Source of the DNA: Kryptolebias marmoratus
Taxonomy: Eukaryota > Chordata > Actinopteri > Cyprinodontiformes > Rivulidae
Direction: 5' to 3'
DNA length: 64,000 bases
Assembly (NCBI RefSeq): GCF_001649575.2
Contig: NC_051439.1
Location: forward strand, 16,812,144 to 16,876,143
The translations under genes and the position numbers were made by a program. The notes below the pieces were generated by a model. That model saw nothing but the letters and a program-made list of their open reading frames with translations. It was not told the DNA's origin and did not search any database. Below are positions 54,309 to 64,000 of the stretch, piece after piece; the first letter of the stretch is position 1; each line of letters starts with the position of its first letter.

Positions 54309-57300
54309 TCAGTACTGTGGAAATGTTGGATCTATTTTCATTGCCCAGGCCACAAGGCCTCCACAGATGTCTTTCACGGCGATGCTGTCCACTTCTGACC
54401 CGCTCATCTTCTCCAGAACCTGCACCGCCTTCTGAGAGTCATTACCCTGCTTACAGAGCACATAAACTGCAAGGAACCAAGGAGAAACAAAAATGAGAGC
54501 TGGTGATAAATGTTAACTGTTTAATATGTTTTAAAGAACATTTTTTGTAAAGTCAAACACACTGCGAAGGTACAGAACCTGCTTAAATAATGAAAACAGG
54601 TGACGGTTTAACATCAGGAGTACACTGAGGACTAAGAAGAAACACCACAAAGCTAAATTTAGCAGCACCAAAATAACATTTTGAATATTAATTTCTCTAA
54701 AGCAGACCAGCTACTCAGTACTTGTTTTGGAAAAAGGGGTCACCTAGCAACTCCATTAGAACCTGTCCGTTCCTGAGACCACACAGAGGACTATGAATAT
54801 GTACAAGTGACTCAACATGGCTGTTTGTTTCTAACAACAGACGCAGATCATAAACGGTGTCGTACCTGCTGGCTGGCTGTCACCTGCCATCTGCTGCTTC
54901 AGCTGGCTGACTCGCTCCTGGAGTAACTGGATATCTTCACTCCTTCTATCCTCTAAACTCGAGAGCGGGATATCTGGCAGCAATGTAAGGAGAGTAATTA
55001 CAAAGAAACAGGAAACAAAATATTTTTTACAACACAACGAGTAGTATTGTGTGTTTCAATTGTGAAAAGGATACTGAGAGAGAAGGGTAAGTTGCATATC
55101 TCCACTTCCACAAGAGGGCGCACATCCAATAAGATATGTGGTGATGAGTTGTCCACAATGGATTTATATTCCTAGAATTACAAATAAAACATTAATTATT
55201 GCTCCCACATCATCATTTGCTTGGTTAAAAGAGAGCCAGTTTTTATTTTTGGTTAAAGATGCTGATTTTTATCTTTAGTTAAACAAGAAAACCAAAATTA
55301 CTGATAAGTAAATTTAAAAGTCACATGAACATTTTAACGGCTTTTCCTAAATCACAGGAAGCAAAACTGTTTCTAAGTGGAGCCCCCTTGCACAATTATG
55401 GCTGCTCCCCAATCAATCATGATTCACATCTCTGTGCTTAATGACTCAGCAGGTTTCAAAGCGCCAATTCTGCAGAAATATAAACACATGCAATCCACCA
55501 GCACTGCTCTCGGAGCCAACAAGCACATGTTTTTCTTTCTCACAGAAAATCTACAGGCGCAGTTTAAGTCATTTCCCATTTGAGGCTGGGTCGGCGCTAA
55601 GATGTAATCAGTTTATAAATGCACATAAAACCTGAGACGTTGTGAGCAATCATCGAATAAATGCCAGTAAATACAGGGAGTCACGCAATGAGCATCTGGT
55701 CAGGAATGTCTAACTCACTGTGCTGTACCTGGACTGTGATCCTCTGATTGTTGGACAGGAGGTGAAGCTTTCGACACTGAAAAATAAATGCATGCACTTT
55801 GAAAAGCTCATAAAACAGGTTTTTTTAAGATGAGAAGTGCTCCATTTCAACCTGCAATATTTGAGTGAAAATGACTAATAATGAGGTCCTTTTTTGACCA
55901 ACCTTATCCGCGGCAGCAGACCCACAGAAAGCCTCGTAGTCTATTAGTCGTGTCACGCTGGGGTTTTCGCCACACACCGCACAGCCGGCCTGTTTGGGCC
56001 GCAGCCTGATGGACCTGAATCTGAGATCCTGAGCGTCAAGCATCAGCAGCTGCTGACTGCAGGAAGCTGGGACGGCCAGTCAAGTGAAAGGTGATGAAAA
56101 AGAGTCAGAGGATTGCTCAACATGGCAACATGCGGGAGTTTTTGTGGGGGAAAACAGTAACGTTTCCCTGCATGACGCATCGCGACCAGGTGTTAGCATG
56201 TATATCTCAAAGCAACACAAAAGGCAGGATAAGGAAAGTCTGTTCTCTGCTAAGAGTCTGAATATTACTGACAGAACAAAGAAACTCCAGCAGTTTCAGG
56301 AGACAATGGAAAATAAATAGCAGGGTCCAGAAAATGCAGCCAATATTTTTGTTTGCCTTATCAGACGAGCACAAAACTTTGTTACAATAAAATCTATTTC
56401 AGCATTTTATTGTTGATATATCACAATGACTGGGCAAAAACTGAAACAAAGAAACAAAATGGCAAAGGAGGTTTCTACAAGTTGGCGTAGAGAATGGAAA
56501 AATAAAAGATACAGCCTTGCCCCGAGGCAATTTTGATGACCTCTAACGCTTGGAAGCAGCCCATTAGACCTGGAACTTTAATTTAAAAGAAAGAAAATGT
56601 CTCAAAAAGGTATTATTTTCACAGACAAATGTAATGAGCCTGTGAAAGTTTGGGGGACAAAACTCACCCACTCCTAACACTCCTCCATCAGAACAATTAG
56701 TTACGGTCTCTGGGGGTGGGGGAACCGGATATAGACATCTGTAGCAGGGCCCTCCTTTGTAGTTATACACTGTCAGCTGAACAAAAACGCACAAATAACA
56801 GAGCAAATCTAACGACGTCTAAATTGATAGAGAAGGCGGACTGCTCCCCATCTTACTTGCCCCTCCATTCGCAAGGCACTCGCCGACACGAGAGGTGTGC
56901 CGCTGAGCACGCAGGCGTCGTTCACCAGGTAACGAGTGGGGACGTTGTCTGAACAGTCGGCCACGATGTCGTATATGAGGTCAGAGAAGTCAAGGAGTCC
57001 TCGGACACATTTACAGTGGATCAATACAGAGTCCTACTAAAAATGCTTCTCGTGCAGTATAAGTAGTTATGAGCTTAGATAAGATGTCGATCTCTGATAG
57101 ACAAGATGTATTTAGACATGTTTTTACTCGTCGGCAGGTAACAGCTGCAGCCAGAGGATACTGCTGAATGAGCTGCAGGGCGTTTTCAGGCGTCAGCTGC
57201 AGGTGGTAAGGAATACACTCTACAGTGGAATTTAGCCTGCAAACAGACATGCAAAAATGTTTCTTATTTAAGGTTATCTTCCTTGCATAAATGGAAAAAA

Positions 57301-59597
57301 ACAATACAATAACTTTGTGTTTTTCAGCTTCTTTAAAACACAAACAAAAACCATACTGCTAGTTTGGTTGAATCAACAACAAATCAAAATTTTGCTATCT
57401 CAACCACAATACATCCCAGCACCCCCAAATTATTGTACTTGATGCGTATTGACACTGATAAAACACAACACAAGTCTTTTATTCTTCGGAGAAATGATGC
57501 CCTCGTGTGGCTGCAGCTGTGAAACAAGTGCGCAGCACACAGAAGGCTCACTGTTCGATGGAAAAGCCCCAAAACGTCTGCCCCCAAAATAACATGTTTG
57601 CACAATATTTGTGGACTGAGGCTAAATGTACAACTAGATATAACCTGTGGTGAGACTGTAAAGAGCTGACAAACATTACAAAGTAACCAGAGAGTGACAG
57701 AAAGGAGAAAAACACACCAATGATTATACTTACTTGCATTTTCCTATATTATCAAAACACTAAACTTCACTGTTTTAACTGTTTGGGCTTGTTGTAACAT
57801 AGAAAAAGGAGGTTAATCGACCATATTTTTGAAAAATCATTCGTTATTTGATAAAAATCTGTACAAACATAATGAGTCTGTACCTTTGAACTGACTCAGC
57901 AGCAGACAGAGCCTTGGCCTGGCCCTGGTTCTCCTCCCCGTGAAGCACCTGTCTGTGCAGGTTACTGAGCTCCACTTCGTCATAGTCTAACAGACCGAGG
58001 CGCCCTGAGGGGTACGGTTTATGAAAAACGTCAGTCTCTGTCTGTGTTTTAATCTATCTGAATGCAGAACACATTTACAACTTAAGGCAAACGATACATT
58101 AAAAAAAAACAGGTTTGAATATACCACCATAACTTGACCTTACATTCTGAGTAAGTATAGTTTACTTATAAAGCCCATTCTCAGTCTATCATCAAAATCT
58201 TTCAGACTCCACTGAACAGCTGAGTCTAAACTTGCTGCCTGGTTTGTGGAATCACGCTGTCTGGGTCAATAATTACACAGTCAGAGTGTGTTGATCCTGG
58301 ATGCTAATTATGAAAAAAAAATACTTCCCATCTATATTATTATGACAAGGACAATTAAAGCAGGGTGATGACATGATCAGTACTGCAGGCTGCTTTTTGT
58401 GCATCTAGATTACCTACCAATGCCTGCTGCGGCCAGGTACTGGGCCAGGGGGCAACCTAGTCCACCACAGCCTACAACCAGCACTGATGTCTTGGATAAA
58501 TTTAGCTGACCTGTGAAGAAGCAGGAATCCAGGGTTTAGTCGCAGACACACTTCACCTGCTGCACTGAATGTCAGTCTGTACGTGTCTGTACCTTTTACA
58601 CCGAGCTCAGGCAGGAGGAGCTGTCGGCTGTACCGCATGATGTCCTGGTTGCTGAGCGCTGGTTTACCGCTCAGCGGGCTGAGCGGCTCTACTTTGTTCT
58701 GCAGCTTCAGTTCTGAGCCGTGACCCTGATGTCACACGATCAGGATATCATTATACAACACGCAACAGAACAGTAATCAGCTGTCGATGTGCATCCCATG
58801 ACCATTTCATGACAGTTTTACTAAAATCCATCATGTGGTTCATGAAACACTTTGCTAACAAACTATCAGAGTTAATTCCAGTAGTATTAAACACGTGCCT
58901 TCAAACAATGAACTACATCAGTGTCTTTGCTGTTATTTTCCCGGGTAACATTATGTCTCAGCTGTATTTCAGGACCAGTCTAAAGGTGCTCATTTTAATA
59001 TTGTATAGACCGGTCAAAGAAAATAAAATCAAATCATGATTTTCTCTATAATATAAGTGGTTAATGTGTCCTTTAATTAAAAATTTGTAAGCAAAATTGT
59101 CCCAATAACTATTTGTTTACCGAACAGCTGAAGTGACTGAAAATAGGTCAACAATGGTCCTGGAGGAGCTGTTTGGGATTAAGAAGGGCAACAGTTTTGA
59201 TGAACTGGTGATACGCTCAGATTTGTTGAGTAAAATATGCAGAGAAAAGGGCTTTGTTTACATTGAGTGCGGACCCACATTTCAGACTTGCATCAATATA
59301 TCTGGAAGGCGAATGGAGTAGTTTCTTTCAAACTGCGCCGTTTGTTATAGTTCAGGATAATCTTTTTAAAAGTTGATTTCACAGTTAACAGATTTTAGAC
59401 ACTCTGGGGTTCAGGGCTGTGTTTCTGGAGCTGAAACTGGGTGACTTTATACGGAAGTTTTTTTAAAAAAAAGATCTTCAATTTCACGAAGAGTTTCGTA
59501 CCTTCTTCTCCAGCTGTGCCAGTTTATTCTTCAAAGCAGAAATCTCTTTCTCTCTCTCCTCCAGTTGAGCCTTTAAGCTGCACACTTCCTGAGCCAT
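54309..59597 (-). CDS. mocs3: MOCS3/UBA4 adenylyltransferase-sulfurtransferase, complete, 13 coding exons
   Basis: Cytosolic E1-like enzyme that adenylates and then thiocarboxylates MOCS2A (molybdopterin synthesis) and URM1 (tRNA 2-thiolation). Coding exons: 59502-59597, 58593-58725, 58418-58510, 57884-58004, 57162-57236, 56857-56974, 56668-56776, 56513-56575, 55903-56066, 55729-55776, 55075-55171, 54866-54973, 54309-54466. Total 460 aa, the human length. A Lys/Glu-rich coiled N-terminus precedes the ThiF/E1 domain: GCGGLGCP at 90-97, [11 protein letters not shown], zinc Cys pairs 223/226 and 298/301, catalytic Cys240 in VTNCSDGG. The rhodanese domain follows, with LLDVRP and active-site Cys413 in the loop [10 protein letters not shown] (Leu to Gln against human). 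It ends KIDPTFPQY. Mammalian MOCS3 is intronless. Three introns look U12-type, and the exon 5-6 junction needs a non-canonical end, the one uncertain point in the model. Confidence 0.95.
54974..55074 (-). other. mocs3 intron 11: U12-type GT-AG intron
   Basis: Only 101 bp long. Donor CTCTCA/GTATCCTTTT is a perfect U12 consensus. TCCTTACA (54984-54991) gives a near-consensus branch site about 12 nt before acceptor ctgccag, with no long polypyrimidine tract, as usual for minor introns. Splicing joins [14 protein letters not shown], which fits the MOCS3 family. Confidence 0.75.
56067..56512 (-). other. mocs3 intron 8: possible U12-type GT-AG intron
   Basis: Donor GGCT/GTATCTTTTA differs from GTATCCTTT at one key position. 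CACTTGAC (56079-56086) lies 13 nt before the acceptor cccag and differs from the branch consensus by one base. This junction yields [12 protein letters not shown], the expected family sequence. The weakest of the three U12 candidates. Confidence 0.5.
56975..57161 (-). other. mocs3 intron 5: U12-like donor, non-canonical 3' end
   Basis: Minus-strand donor CAGCA/GTATCCTCTG fits the U12 consensus (R)TATCCTTT with one mismatch. TCCTTGAC at 56989-56996 fits the U12 branch-point consensus TCCTTRAY, and its adenosine lies about 15 nt from the splice point. To give the conserved [14 protein letters not shown] in frame, exon 6 must start at 56974, so the intron ends in CTCAT, that is GT-AT. No AG is available between the branch site and the conserved YDIVADC codons. 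Other registers giving the same peptide have even less usual ends. Confidence 0.7.
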
Positions 59598-60214
59598 AAC
59601 TTTAAAACTTTAAAAGCAACACCTGCAGACAAATATACCCACACAGCACAAAAACGCTGAAGTATAAACCTCACAGATGCGCTTTGGAAGTCACCGTATT
59701 GTTGACATGTGAGGCGAACGGAATACACTTCCGGATTGACCACGTGGGACTGAAACCACGTGACACGTCACGTAAAAAGGGCTTGAGTTTTCAAAATAAT
59801 GGACGAAATTAATTTTCTTTTACGATTTCGTTTAACTGATAATTGAATTTAGTCGTTTTATTTAGATAAAAATATATATTTAAAAATGCAAAACGTTCTA
59901 CTTGAATATGAATGCGCAACCTATTAACTCCATGGTGCGTTTTACGCTTTAAAATGTGGATGTTTCTTATTAAAATGAGCTATTATTCAATATTTTGTGG
60001 GGTTCTTTAACATTTTTTCACAAACACCCTAATTGGTTTTATTTTCATTTTTGTTGTTCACTGTTTCCACATTCACTAGTTTGCTGAAAGTGGGTGAAAA
60101 AAGGCAGCTCATGCACCAAAACAGTGGAGCACAGTGACGTGGAGCTGGGCGCCTCGGGCCCTCCCTCCTGCCTTTCACATGATCAGAAAGCTCCCTCCGA
60201 GGAAAGGCTGAGGA
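59598..60214. promoter_or_regulatory. Shared mocs3/qpct divergent promoter
   Basis: The two start codons are 617 bp apart on opposite strands. The interval has an ETS-type site ACTTCCGG at 59727-59734 and two E-boxes CACGTG at 59741-59746 and 59757-59762. A TGACACGTCACGT segment at 59761-59773 follows, with CRE/E-box half-sites. All lie within about 180 bp of the mocs3 start. No TATA box is evident. USF/MITF/TFE-type bHLH factors and ETS factors are the expected binders from motif knowledge; occupancy is not shown. Confidence 0.6.

Positions 60215-64000
<3,786 letters not shown>

Noticed and set aside
56510..56516. GC-AG donor (CAAG/gctgta) for mocs3 exon 8
   Set aside because: It keeps frame but replaces GS with a single Ala and is a poor GC-donor context. 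The GT site three bases on gives GQGSS, which fits the family better.

Overview
This is vertebrate nuclear DNA, almost certainly from a ray-finned (teleost) fish. It is AT-rich, with short exons, GT-AG introns, microsatellites and decayed transposon-like repeats. Three isolated N characters mark joins in a draft assembly, and two of them are flanked by unmerged duplicate sequence. All genes were read from exon translations checked against splice signals and codon phase. Family assignments rest on recalled protein families; no search was run.

Layout. (1) 1-6.7 kb: non-coding 3' flank and 3' UTR of foxa2, with two trinucleotide microsatellites and an assembly duplication. (2) 6.7-8.5 kb: foxa2 (minus strand, two coding exons, 414 aa), a forkhead pioneer transcription factor. 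(3) 8.5-18 kb: intergenic DNA with compositionally complex patches that could be foxa2 regulatory elements, one holding three forkhead motifs. (4) 18-53 kb: prkd3 (minus strand, 18 coding exons, 887 aa), a diacylglycerol-activated Ser/Thr kinase; intron 1 alone is 16 kb. (5) 54.3-59.6 kb: mocs3/uba4 (minus strand, 13 coding exons, 460 aa), the E1-like adenylyltransferase and rhodanese-type sulfurtransferase used for molybdopterin synthesis and tRNA thiolation. (6) 60.2 kb to the right edge: qpct (plus strand, first three coding exons), glutaminyl-peptide cyclotransferase, cut off by the window. mocs3 and qpct are divergent across about 620 bp carrying two CACGTG boxes and an ETS-type site.

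The genes do not form a pathway; the window is a syntenic block. PRKD3 and QPCT are also near neighbours in human (2p22), while human FOXA2 and MOCS3 lie on chromosome 20.

The most unusual observation is in mocs3. Mammalian MOCS3 is intronless, but here it has 12 coding introns. Three of them carry donors resembling the minor (U12-type) spliceosome consensus, two being near-perfect or perfect, each with a matching branch-point-like motif close to the 3' end. One of these three must end in a non-canonical dinucleotide (best read as GT-AT) to restore the conserved protein. The resulting 460-residue product equals the human length as I recall it.
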